A DNA stretch of 64,000 nt from VXNE01 sp965116625 (GTDB taxonomy: Bacteria > Pseudomonadota > Gammaproteobacteria > Pseudomonadales > Azotimanducaceae), in the NCBI GenBank assembly GCA_965116625.1, contig OZ220717.1, positions 3,968,001-4,032,000 of the forward strand, in the 5' to 3' direction. The translations under genes and the position numbers were made by a program. The notes under the pieces were generated by a model. That model ran no database searches and was not told the origin of the DNA. It saw only the letters and a program-made list of their open reading frames with translations. Position 1 is the first letter of the stretch. The number at the start of each line of letters is the position of its first letter. This document shows positions 17,427 through 25,199 of this stretch, in pieces.

Positions 17427-19316
17427 CTAGATGCGTAGCTTGGTGATCGTCCGGCCGCCGTATATCAGGTTGACAAGGGCCCGTGAGCCCATGATGGCGG
17501 TGAACATCGACGTCACGATGCCGATGGCCAGCGTGATCGCGAAGCCGGCCACCGGGCCGCTGCCGATGGTGAGCAGGATCAGCGCCACGAACAGCGTCGT
17601 CACGTTGGCGTCGAGGATGGTGAGGAAGGCGCGGTCGTAACCCGCCTGGATGGCCTGCTGCGGCGGACTGCGGGCGAGTTCCTCGCGGATGCGTGAAAAG
17701 ATCAGCACGTTCGCGTCCACCGCCATGCCCACGGTGAGCACGATCCCGGCGATGCCGGGCAGCGTCAGCGTGGCGCCGAGCAGCGACATCACCGCCACAA
17801 GGATCACCAGGTTCAGCGTCAGCGCGAGGTCGGCGACCAGTCCGAACACCTTGTAGTAGAACGGCATGAAGATGAGCACGAGCAGGAACCCCGCGACCAC
17901 CGAGTACATGCCGCGCTCGATGTTCTGCTCGCCGAGGGAGGCGCCCACGGTCCGCTCCTCGACGATGCGCATCGGCGCCGCCAGCGCGCCGGCCCGCAAC
18001 AGCAGCGCGAGGTCCTGCGCTTCCCGCATCGATAGCCCGGTGATACGGAACCTGTGGCCGAGAGCCGCCTGGATGGTGGCCACGCTGATCAGGCGGCGGT
18101 CGTCCCGCAGCACTACGGAACCATCCTCCTGCTTTATCGGCTTCTGCTCGATGAACACGATCGCCATCGGATGCCCGATATTGTCCCGCGTGGCGTCGTG
18201 CATGCGGTCGCCGCCAATGCTGTCGAGCGTGATGCTGACCTGTGGCAACTGCGTCTCGGGGTCGAAGTCCTGCATCGCATTGGTCACGCGGTCCCCCGTG
18301 ACCACGATTTCTCTCTGGATGCGTTCCATGCGGCCTTCGTAGGGCATCTCCTCGACTTCCGAGGGGCGGTCCTCCGGCAGCGCCGCGAGATGGATTTCGA
18401 GATTGGCGAACTTGTCGAGGATTCGCTTGGCCTCGGACGAATCCTGCACGCCGGGAAGGTTGACCTCGATGCGGCTGCTCCCCAGGCGGTTTACCAACGG
18501 CTCCGAAACGCCCAGTTCGTTGACCCGGTTGCGCAGGCTGACGATGTTCTGCGTGATGGCGTAGTTCTCGATCTCGTCGATGTAGGCGGCATCGACTTCA
18601 ATGGCCAGTCCCGGCCGGCCGTCGACCACTGCTTCATCCAACGTGTAGTTGGGCGGCCCATAGTCCTCGGACAACTGCTCCATCGCGCGGTCGCGCATCT
18701 CGGCGTTGGTGAATCCGATCCTGATCGCCCGGTCCCGCACCAGATCCTCCGCGCGGGCATACCGGATGCGGGCGTCGCGCAGCTCGCTCCTGACGTTGCT
18801 CGCCTCGTCGTCGAGACGTTTGCTGATGGCGCTGTCGATGTCCACCTCCAGCAGGAAGCGAATGCCGCCGGAGAGATCGAGGCCCTTTGCCATCGGCTTG
18901 CCGCCGATGCCCTCGAGCCACGCCGGGGTCGTCGACGCCAGGTTCAGCGCAATGACGTAGGCCCGCTCCGTGTTGCTGGGGTTGAGCAGGTCATCCAGCA
19001 CGGCGCGGCCCCGCAACTGGTCCTCGTTGGTTTCGACGCGGATCAGGCCGCCGGTCGGCGTGACCTCGCCCCGGATCACGCCCACGCCAGCGTCCTCGAG
19101 CGCCGCGACGCTGGCATCGATCATCGACGGGCTGACAAAGCGATCAGAACCCTCGGGGGCAATCTGCAGGGCGTAGTCAGGCGGGTACAGGTTCGGCGCC
19201 GCGTAGATAATGCCCAGCGCGACAATCGAGACGATGAGCAGGTAGCGCCAGAGGGGATAGCGATTCAGCGGCCGGCGCGTGGGTCTCCGCCCGCCCAGGA
19301 GGTCATCGCCGAACAC
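17427..19316 (-). CDS. secD: Protein translocase subunit SecD
   Basis: 629 residues, partner of SecF. An N-terminal helix (YLLIVSIVALGIIYAAPNLYPPDYALQI) precedes the large periplasmic P1 domain with KGLDLSGGIRFLLEVD. GLSMREAQDLALLLRAGALAAPMRI and VGASLGEQNIERG lead into the membrane domain, where IVLTVGMAVDANVLIFSRIREEL holds the conserved proton-relay Asp. The length is typical for proteobacterial SecD. A 52-bp gap separates it from yajC. Confidence 0.95.
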   Translation of the reverse strand: MFGDDLLGGRRPTRRPLNRYPLWRYLLIVSIVALGIIYAAPNLYPPDYALQIAPEGSDRFVSPSMIDASVAALEDAGVGVIRGEVTPTGGLIRVETNEDQLRGRAVLDDLLNPSNTERAYVIALNLASTTPAWLEGIGGKPMAKGLDLSGGIRFLLEVDIDSAISKRLDDEASNVRSELRDARIRYARAEDLVRDRAIRIGFTNAEMRDRAMEQLSEDYGPPNYTLDEAVVDGRPGLAIEVDAAYIDEIENYAITQNIVSLRNRVNELGVSEPLVNRLGSSRIEVNLPGVQDSSEAKRILDKFANLEIHLAALPEDRPSEVEEMPYEGRMERIQREIVVTGDRVTNAMQDFDPETQLPQVSITLDSIGGDRMHDATRDNIGHPMAIVFIEQKPIKQEDGSVVLRDDRRLISVATIQAALGHRFRITGLSMREAQDLALLLRAGALAAPMRIVEERTVGASLGEQNIERGMYSVVAGFLLVLIFMPFYYKVFGLVADLALTLNLVILVAVMSLLGATLTLPGIAGIVLTVGMAVDANVLIFSRIREELARSPPQQAIQAGYDRAFLTILDANVTTLFVALILLTIGSGPVAGFAITLAIGIVTSMFTAIMGSRALVNLIYGGRTITKLRI

Positions 19317-19368
19317 GCCTCTCTACCGCTTGACGACGCCGCTCAAGGCCACGACGCGCGAAAACCGG

Positions 19369-19704
19369 TCACTTGTCATTGAGGGCTTTCAGTGTGCCTT
19401 TCGGCAGGGTCGAACCGACGGCGCTCTTCTGCAGACGCAGTTCCAGGTTGCTCGCCACGCGCAACATGACAAAGTCGTCCTCCACCTTCGTCACCTGGCC
19501 CATGATGCCGCCGGCGGTCACGACTTCGTCGCCCCTGGAAAGGCTTGACATGAGCGCCTGGTGCTCCTTGCGGCGCTTGCTTTGCGGCCGCCAGAGCAGA
19601 AAGTAGAAGATGGCGACGAAGCCCGCCAGGAGGAGTATGTCGAAGCTCCCGATTCCCCTGGCGCCAGCTTCCTGCGCGTACGCAACGCTCTCAAATGGGA
19701 TCAT
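19369..19704 (-). CDS. yajC: Sec translocon accessory protein YajC
   Basis: 111 residues, a single-pass membrane protein. One hydrophobic helix (ILLLAGFVAIFYFLLWRPQSKRRKEH) carries the family hallmark. The basic/acidic cytoplasmic domain includes LSRGDEVVTAGGIMGQVTKVEDD. YajC associates with SecDF. Its start overlaps the tgt stop by four bases, so tgt and yajC are translationally coupled, as in other proteobacteria. Confidence 0.94.
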   Translation of the reverse strand: MIPFESVAYAQEAGARGIGSFDILLLAGFVAIFYFLLWRPQSKRRKEHQALMSSLSRGDEVVTAGGIMGQVTKVEDDFVMLRVASNLELRLQKSAVGSTLPKGTLKALNDK

Positions 19705-20810
19705 TCGCTTGAGTTCCAGCCAGCCAACAGGGTTCGGGCGAGGCGACGCAATGTACCCTGTTCAATGGCCTCACGCAATTTGGCCGTGAGCGCGTGGTAG
19801 TAGTGCAGGTTGTGGGTCGTCATGAGGATCGAGCCCAGGATTTCGCCACACCTGTCGAGGTGATGGAGATAGGCGCGCGAGAAACGCGCGCAGGTCGCGC
19901 AGGCGCAGTCCTCGTCGAGCGGCGCGTCGGCGTGGCGGTGGGCCGCGTTGCGTATCCTCACCGTCCCCCTGGAGGTGAACGCATGGCCGTTCCTCGCGTT
20001 CCTGGTCGGCAGCACGCAGTCGAACATGTCGACCCCCTGCTCTACGGCGCGCAGGATGTCGGCCGGGGTGCCGACGCCCATGAGGTAACGCGGGGTGTCG
20101 GCCGGCATGTGGGGCGTCAACGCGTCGATGACGGCTTTCATCTCGTCCTTTGACTCGCCGACCGACAGGCCGCCGATGGCATAGCCGTCGAAGCCGATGT
20201 CCATGAGGGACTCAAGGCTCTCGATTCTCAGGTCGTCGTACATGCCGCCCTGGACGATGCCGAACAGCGCGCCGGCGTGGTCTCCGTGCGCTTCGCGGCA
20301 CAGCCTGGCCCAGCGCATGGAAAGCTGCATCGATTCGCGGGCTTGCGTTCTGGACACGGGATATGGCGTGCACTCGTCGAACGCCATGACGAAGTCGGCG
20401 CCGAGATTGTGCTGCGCCTCGATGGAGCGCTCCGGAGAAAGAAACAGGGCGTCGCCGTTGATCGGCGAGCGGAATGACACGCCGCCCTCCTCCACCTTGC
20501 GCATCTCCGACAGGCTGAACACCTGGTAGCCGCCGGAGTCCGTCAGGATGGGTCCCGGCCACTGCATGAACGCGTGCAGTCCGCCGAGCGCGGCGACCTC
20601 GGCGTCGCCCGGGCGCAGCATCAGGTGGAACGTGTTGCCGAGGACTATCCGGGTGCCCACCCGGGCGAGCGCCTCCGGGGTCATGGCCTTGACCGATCCA
20701 TAGGTGCCGCAGGGCATGAACACGGGCGTGTCGACCTCGCCCCGGGGCGTGACCAGCCGACCCCGGCGTGCGACGCCGTCGCTGGCAAGGACTTCGAATG
20801 CCATCGTCAT
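19701..20810 (-). CDS. tgt: Queuine tRNA-ribosyltransferase
   Basis: 369 residues. It exchanges guanine-34 for preQ1 in GUN-anticodon tRNAs. Substrate pocket: LTDSGGYQVFSLSEMRKV and FDECTPYP. The conserved catalytic Asp region is GVDMFDCVLPTRNARNGHAF. The zinc site is CACATCARFSRAYLHHL. The ATG at 20810 overlaps the queA TGA; a second in-frame ATG two codons later (MAFEVL) is also possible. This is a housekeeping Tgt by context (queA upstream, yajC downstream), not the DNA-modifying DpdA paralogue. Confidence 0.96.
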   Translation of the reverse strand: MTMAFEVLASDGVARRGRLVTPRGEVDTPVFMPCGTYGSVKAMTPEALARVGTRIVLGNTFHLMLRPGDAEVAALGGLHAFMQWPGPILTDSGGYQVFSLSEMRKVEEGGVSFRSPINGDALFLSPERSIEAQHNLGADFVMAFDECTPYPVSRTQARESMQLSMRWARLCREAHGDHAGALFGIVQGGMYDDLRIESLESLMDIGFDGYAIGGLSVGESKDEMKAVIDALTPHMPADTPRYLMGVGTPADILRAVEQGVDMFDCVLPTRNARNGHAFTSRGTVRIRNAAHRHADAPLDEDCACATCARFSRAYLHHLDRCGEILGSILMTTHNLHYYHALTAKLREAIEQGTLRRLARTLLAGWNSSE

Positions 20811-21811
20811 GCCCGCTCGCAGAACATCGCGTCGCCGTAGCTGAAGAGGCGGTAACGTTCGCGCACCGCCTCGGCGTAGGCCCGCATGACGCGGGCATGG
20901 CCCGCGAACGCCGAGACCAGCATCAACAGCGTCGATTCCGGCAGGTGGAAGTTGGTGATGAGTGCGTCGACGGCGCGGAACGCGTATCCCGGCGCGATGA
21001 AGAGGTCCGTCCGGCCAGCCCCGGCACGCACGTTGCCATCGTCGCTCGCCACCGATTCCAGCGTCCGCACCACGGTGGTGCCCACGGCGACGACCCGGCC
21101 GCCGCACCCGTTGACGGCCTCCGCCGCCGCTTCGGGCACTTCGTAGCGCTCCTCGTGCATGCGGTGTTGCGACAGGTCATCCGTGCGGACCGGCTGGAAC
21201 GTACCGGCGCCGACATGCAGGGTGACCGTGACGATCTTGATCCCCAGGCCGGCGATTGCCTGCAGCAGCGGCTCATCGAAGTGCAGGCCCGCCGTCGGCG
21301 CCGCGACGGCGCCCGGATTCTTGCCGTACACGGTCTGGTAGCGCTTCTCGTCCTCGGCGTTCGCGGGGCGCGCGATGTAGGGCGGCAGCGGCGTGCTGCC
21401 GTGGGCGTCGAGGAACTCCAGCACGTCGCCGGGGAACCGCAGGACGTAGAACTCGTCCCGCCGCCCCATTACCTCGATGGTCTCTCCCTCCACCAGCAGC
21501 GAGCGCCCGGCGTGCAGCGCCTTGCTGACGCGCACCTGGCACAACGCGGTGTCGGTGCACTCGATCCGCTCGATCAGGATCTCGGCGCGCCCCCCGGAAT
21601 CCTTGACCGCGCGCACCCGCGCCTTGATGACGCGGGTGTCATTGACGACCAGAAGATCGTTCGGCCGCAACACATCCACGATATCGCCGAAACGCCGGTG
21701 CACCGTGCCGTCGCCGGTGAGGTCCAGCAACCGGCTGTCCGTGCGACCGGGAAGCGGCGTCCGGGCGATCAGGTCTTTCGGCAGGTGGTAAGAGAAGTCT
21801 GAGCGTCGCAT
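20807..21811 (-). CDS. queA: S-adenosylmethionine:tRNA ribosyltransferase-isomerase
   Basis: 334 residues. It adds the epoxycyclopentanediol ring from SAM in queuosine synthesis. MRRSDFSYHLPKDLIARTPLPGRTDSRLL is the canonical N-terminus. GKNPGAVAAPTAGLHFDEPLL, VTLHVGAGTFQPV and TNFHLPESTLLMLVSAFAG are family motifs. The 30 in-frame codons upstream are translated repeat and spacer. The gene is coupled to tgt by overlapping stop and start codons. Confidence 0.96.
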   Translation of the reverse strand: MRRSDFSYHLPKDLIARTPLPGRTDSRLLDLTGDGTVHRRFGDIVDVLRPNDLLVVNDTRVIKARVRAVKDSGGRAEILIERIECTDTALCQVRVSKALHAGRSLLVEGETIEVMGRRDEFYVLRFPGDVLEFLDAHGSTPLPPYIARPANAEDEKRYQTVYGKNPGAVAAPTAGLHFDEPLLQAIAGLGIKIVTVTLHVGAGTFQPVRTDDLSQHRMHEERYEVPEAAAEAVNGCGGRVVAVGTTVVRTLESVASDDGNVRAGAGRTDLFIAPGYAFRAVDALITNFHLPESTLLMLVSAFAGHARVMRAYAEAVRERYRLFSYGDAMFCERA

Positions 21812-21880
21812 TGGCTGTACCGACCAACGGAAGCGGCATTGTAGCGCGACATGTGTTCGGGGGGGTGTGTCCCTCGGACT

Positions 21881-22260
21881 TGTGATGGCTGTCCCTTCCA
21901 TGGCTGTCCCATTCGACTAGTCATGGCTGTCCCTTTCGACTAGTCATGGCTGTCCCTTTCGACTAGTCGTGATGGCTGTCCCAAGGGTGGCTGTCCCTTT
22001 CGACCCCTCGGACTCGTGATGGCTGTCCCAAGGGTGGCTGTCCCTTTCGACCATGGCTGTCCCTTTCGGGTCGTCCCTTCGGACTTGTGGCTGTCCCTTC
22101 GGACTTGTGGCTATGGCTGTCCCAAAGATGGCTGTCCTTTCCTGTTCGGAAGGTGTGGGAGTCCGTCGGGACTATGGGTGTCCCTTTGGAAGGTGGGTGG
22201 GAGTCCGTCGGGACTATGGGTGTCCCTTTGGAAGGTGGGTGGGTGTCCCTTTGGGCGGTG
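21881..22260. repeat. Repeat cluster R5, TGGCTGTCCC then GGGTGTCCC units
   Basis: Upstream of queA about 12 ATGGCTGTCC/GTGGCTGTCC copies are followed by three GGGTGTCCC copies. Spacers include CTTTCGACTAGTC (three times), CAAGGG and CTTCGGACTTG. Two larger tandem duplications are visible: the block GACTAGTCATGGCTGTCCC repeated near 21915-21965, and GGGAGTCCGTCGGGACTATG repeated near 22158-22225. All units read on the plus strand. The remainder of 21812-22266 contains no supportable gene. Confidence 0.9.
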
Positions 22261-22266
22261 CGGGTC

Positions 22267-22556
22267 TCAGATCGGTTCGGCGTGCTCGCGCAACCAGGCG
22301 GCGAATTCGGCTTCATCGATTTCGCGGGTGGCGAGAAGGGTCACGGTCTGTACAACCTGCACTTCGGGCGCCCTTAGCTGCAATCCGTTTTCTGCCGTGA
22401 AGATGTAGGCGGACATGAAGCCGGTGCGCTTGTTGCCGTCTACGAAGGGGTGGTTGCGGATGATCCCCGCGGTGCATGCGGCGGCCATGTCGCATGTGTC
22501 GGGACGGCCATAGCCCTGGAGGTTCCGGGCGCGAGCCAGGGCCCCGGCCAACGTTG
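22267..22556 (-). pseudogene. Doc/Fic-type toxin, 5'-truncated remnant
   Basis: About 96 codons matching the C-terminal two thirds of Doc (death-on-curing) toxins: ALARARNLQGYG, AAACTAGIIRNHPFVDGNKRTGFMSAYIF with an intact HPFxDGNKRT Fic motif, and REIDEAEFAAWLREHAE. Full-length Doc proteins have about 125 residues. The missing part is the N-terminus, and homology stops at the amylase stop codon (22557). The open frame continues into antisense amylase sequence that does not resemble Doc. No antitoxin is adjacent. I read it as a remnant cut by the arrival of the sugar operon. Residual expression by read-through is possible. Confidence 0.82.
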
Positions 22557-25199
22557 CTACTGGTCGTCCTCGACAGTCACCAAGAGGTCGTCCATCACCT
22601 TCGGAGAGTCCGGCGGAGCGCCGCCGAAGGCCCAGTCGGACGCCGTCTCGTAGATCTCCGTGTACTCCCCCTCGGGACCGTGCTCCCAGGTCGTGACGTA
22701 GATGCGTACACCGCGCCAGTCCTGGATGCCCAGCCGTTCGCCCTCGTAGAAGAGGGTCACGGTGCCCTCCGCCCTGTCCGACGTGATGCGCGGCGAGGTG
22801 CTCAGCTTGTCCCCCTGCGTATCGCTGTCCGCGTTGGTGCTGTCGTACATGTAGCTCGCCCAACCGGACGCCACGTGCGCGAGGTCCCACTCGAGGTCGC
22901 CGGGCATCCTGGCATTGAGCTTCGGCAACGCCCTCGCGCCCGTGTCCGCATCGGTGTCGAAGAAGATGCTGAACACGACGTTGTCGAAACCGTGGGCCGG
23001 CACCCAGTTGGCGGAGATCTCGCCGATCGCGAGGGTCAGTTCCAGGTTCCTGCCCGCGGTCCTGATCCGGGCACCGAGAATGTCTTTCTGGCTTCGGCTT
23101 TCGGGTTGCTGCGGCCGGATGTAGCGGCCGTCCGGACCGGCATCGTCGCCCGCCGGGTCCTCGAAATGGACCGTGAGGGTCGGTGCGCGTACTTCGGTGG
23201 CGTAGTGGAACTGCTCCGAGAGCAGATCCCTCCCGGGATCATAGACCTGGAGATAGTTCTCCGACCTGCCGAAATCGGAAACCGGCATCTCTATCTCCCA
23301 GTTCCCCTCCGCGTCGGCCTCGAACGGCAGCGTGGCGTCCATGTTGCCGTTCCTGATGAGGCGAAGCTCGCCCGGGCCGGCGGCGTGTCCGGACAGGCGG
23401 AACGACTTGCTGAAGGTCCCGCCACTCGCCGGCCCGGTGATCGCAATCGCCGGTGGCGCCGCCGAAGCGTCGGGCAGATCGCGCGTTTCGTGGGCATTGC
23501 TGACAAAGACCGACCGCGGAGGAAGCACTGCGGTCACCAGCCCCAGGCCGTCCGCCTGCAGCCGCTTGCCGCCGTTCAGCGTGAAGGCCGCACCCAGTGT
23601 GCCGCCCGCGCCGATACCGAGATTCAGCCGGTGCGCCAGCACCGAATGCGCAGCGGTATTCATCAGCACCGTGACGGACTTGCCTTCCAGTGTCCGCTGG
23701 TAGGCGAAGACGCCCGCGCCTGCGGTTTCGGATGCGACGACCCTGAGATCGCCGCGGGTCAGCATCGGATTCGAACGGCGCAGATCCGACAATTCTCCTA
23801 TCAGCCGGTAGGTTCTCGCGTCCAGATCGAAAGAACCCTCCTCGTTGTGGAATCCGCCACGGAACATCGCCATCCGCGTTTCCTTCAGGGCCTGCTCCGT
23901 GCCCTGGTAGACGATCGGGATTCCGGGAACCGTGAAGAGCAGTGCCAGTGCCTGTTCGAAAGCGGCAACACTTCCCGTCGTCAGGAATCGCGGCGTGTCG
24001 TGGTTGTCGATGAAGTTGGGGATGGTGAAGGGGTCGTCGTAGACCTCCATGGACAGCTCGAGGCGGTATCCGAGCTGGCTTGTCGGCTGTCCGCGGCCCA
24101 GCACCCGGTTGATCTCGAAGTAGAGGGGGTATCCCAGCATGGAGTTGAGGTAGGGTTTCTCCTTCGTGCCGACATACCCCTTGAGCTTCTGCTCCCCTTC
24201 GTCCCGGTACGGCTCCGAAATCGAAACCGACTCGCCGAAGGTGAGGAAATGGCCTTTGCCCAACTGTCGCGCGTGGGCGTAGATGCCGTCGCCGTCGTGC
24301 AGGAACCGGTTCCAGAACTCGTGGTCGACCAGCATGGCGGTGTCGACCCTGAAAGCGTCGACGCCCACCTCGCTGATCCAGTACTTGTAGGTGTCCTTCA
24401 ACGCGTCGATGACGACGGGGTTCTCCGTGTTGAGGTCGGCAAGCTGGCCCAGCATGTACTGCGTTTCCTGGTGGCGGTCCGTGAAGTCCTGCAGCGTCGG
24501 CGTCCAGTGATAGATGTTGGCGGCCGCGTGCTCCGGGTTTCGCCGGTCGATCATGTGGAACGGGGGCTGCGTGGGCGCCGGCTGGTGCGAGTCCGGCTCC
24601 AGCAGGCGGAAGTTCTTCGCGGTATCCTCCGGATCGTAGCCGCCGTCGTAGGTGTAGAAGTTGGCGGTGTGGTTGGCGACCACATCCTGGATCAGGTACA
24701 TGCCGCGGCAGTGCAGTTCGTGGGAGAGCCGCCTGTAGTCCTCAAGCGTGCCAAAGTGCGGGTCGACCTCGAGGAAGTTGACCGCCCAGTAGCCATGCCA
24801 GCCGGTGGCCCTATACGGCGTGCTCCACCACTGGTTCGCCACCGGAGGCGAGATCCAGATCGCCGTGATCCCCAACGACTTCAGGTAGTCGAGCCGCCGG
24901 ATAATGCCGTCGAAGTCCCCGCCGTTGAAATGCGCCCCGCTGCCCGGGTCGTATTCGCCGTAGCCCTGGTCGTTGTTGCCGGGGTCGCCGTCGTCGAACC
25001 GGTCGATGAACAGCATGTAGATCACCTGGTCCTGCCATGCGGGTGACGGGACCTGCAGCTTGAGTTGATCGGCCGTGCAATACTCCCCCACCTCACACTC
25101 CTCCCCCGCCTCACACTCCTCCCCCGCCTCACACTCCTCCCCCGCCTCCGCCAAGCCGGCGAGCAGCAAGATCGCGGATGCCAGGATCGCCCTATTCAT
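22557..25199 (-). CDS. Secreted GH13 alpha-amylase with C-terminal glucodextranase-type module
   Basis: 880 residues. A signal peptide (MNRAILASAILLLAGLAEA) is followed by a Cys/Glu tandem stretch and then a GH13 catalytic barrel starting at WQDQVIYMLFIDRF. Catalytic motifs are intact: DVVANHT, GVDAFRVDTAML (nucleophile Asp), LTFGESVS (acid/base Glu) and FIDNHDTPRF. A beta-sandwich region (IAITGPASGGTFSKSF) follows. The end resembles the glucodextranase C-terminal binding module (HFEDPAGDDAGPDGRY, then VVFSIFFDTD). It probably cuts alpha-glucans in the periplasm or outside. Its start overlaps the sulfatase stop, and it is the last gene of the operon. Confidence 0.93.
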   Translation of the reverse strand: MNRAILASAILLLAGLAEAGEECEAGEECEAGEECEVGEYCTADQLKLQVPSPAWQDQVIYMLFIDRFDDGDPGNNDQGYGEYDPGSGAHFNGGDFDGIIRRLDYLKSLGITAIWISPPVANQWWSTPYRATGWHGYWAVNFLEVDPHFGTLEDYRRLSHELHCRGMYLIQDVVANHTANFYTYDGGYDPEDTAKNFRLLEPDSHQPAPTQPPFHMIDRRNPEHAAANIYHWTPTLQDFTDRHQETQYMLGQLADLNTENPVVIDALKDTYKYWISEVGVDAFRVDTAMLVDHEFWNRFLHDGDGIYAHARQLGKGHFLTFGESVSISEPYRDEGEQKLKGYVGTKEKPYLNSMLGYPLYFEINRVLGRGQPTSQLGYRLELSMEVYDDPFTIPNFIDNHDTPRFLTTGSVAAFEQALALLFTVPGIPIVYQGTEQALKETRMAMFRGGFHNEEGSFDLDARTYRLIGELSDLRRSNPMLTRGDLRVVASETAGAGVFAYQRTLEGKSVTVLMNTAAHSVLAHRLNLGIGAGGTLGAAFTLNGGKRLQADGLGLVTAVLPPRSVFVSNAHETRDLPDASAAPPAIAITGPASGGTFSKSFRLSGHAAGPGELRLIRNGNMDATLPFEADAEGNWEIEMPVSDFGRSENYLQVYDPGRDLLSEQFHYATEVRAPTLTVHFEDPAGDDAGPDGRYIRPQQPESRSQKDILGARIRTAGRNLELTLAIGEISANWVPAHGFDNVVFSIFFDTDADTGARALPKLNARMPGDLEWDLAHVASGWASYMYDSTNADSDTQGDKLSTSPRITSDRAEGTVTLFYEGERLGIQDWRGVRIYVTTWEHGPEGEYTEIYETASDWAFGGAPPDSPKVMDDLLVTVEDDQ
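25093..25146. repeat. Three perfect 18-bp tandem copies in the amylase N-terminus
   Basis: The unit TCACACTCCTCCCCCGCC (plus strand) is repeated exactly three times, with a fourth degenerate copy to the left. In the amylase frame it encodes GGEECEA-like hexapeptides just after the signal-peptide cleavage site, giving a short acidic Cys-containing stretch. The 18-bp period equals that of the der linker repeat, although the sequence differs. Confidence 0.92.

Noticed and set aside
19701..20810. Tgt homologue as DpdA of a DNA 7-deazaguanine modification cluster
   Set aside because: Linked to queA, yajC and secDF with the normal catalytic and zinc motifs, so it is the tRNA enzyme; it lies 34 kb from the defence genes.
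21881..22260. CRISPR array
   Set aside because: Core units are only about 10 bp, spacer lengths vary from about 5 to 20 bp and spacers themselves repeat; no cas genes are present.
22476..25046. 856-codon plus-strand open frame
   Set aside because: Antisense shadow of the GH13 amylase caused by high GC; no protein family features.
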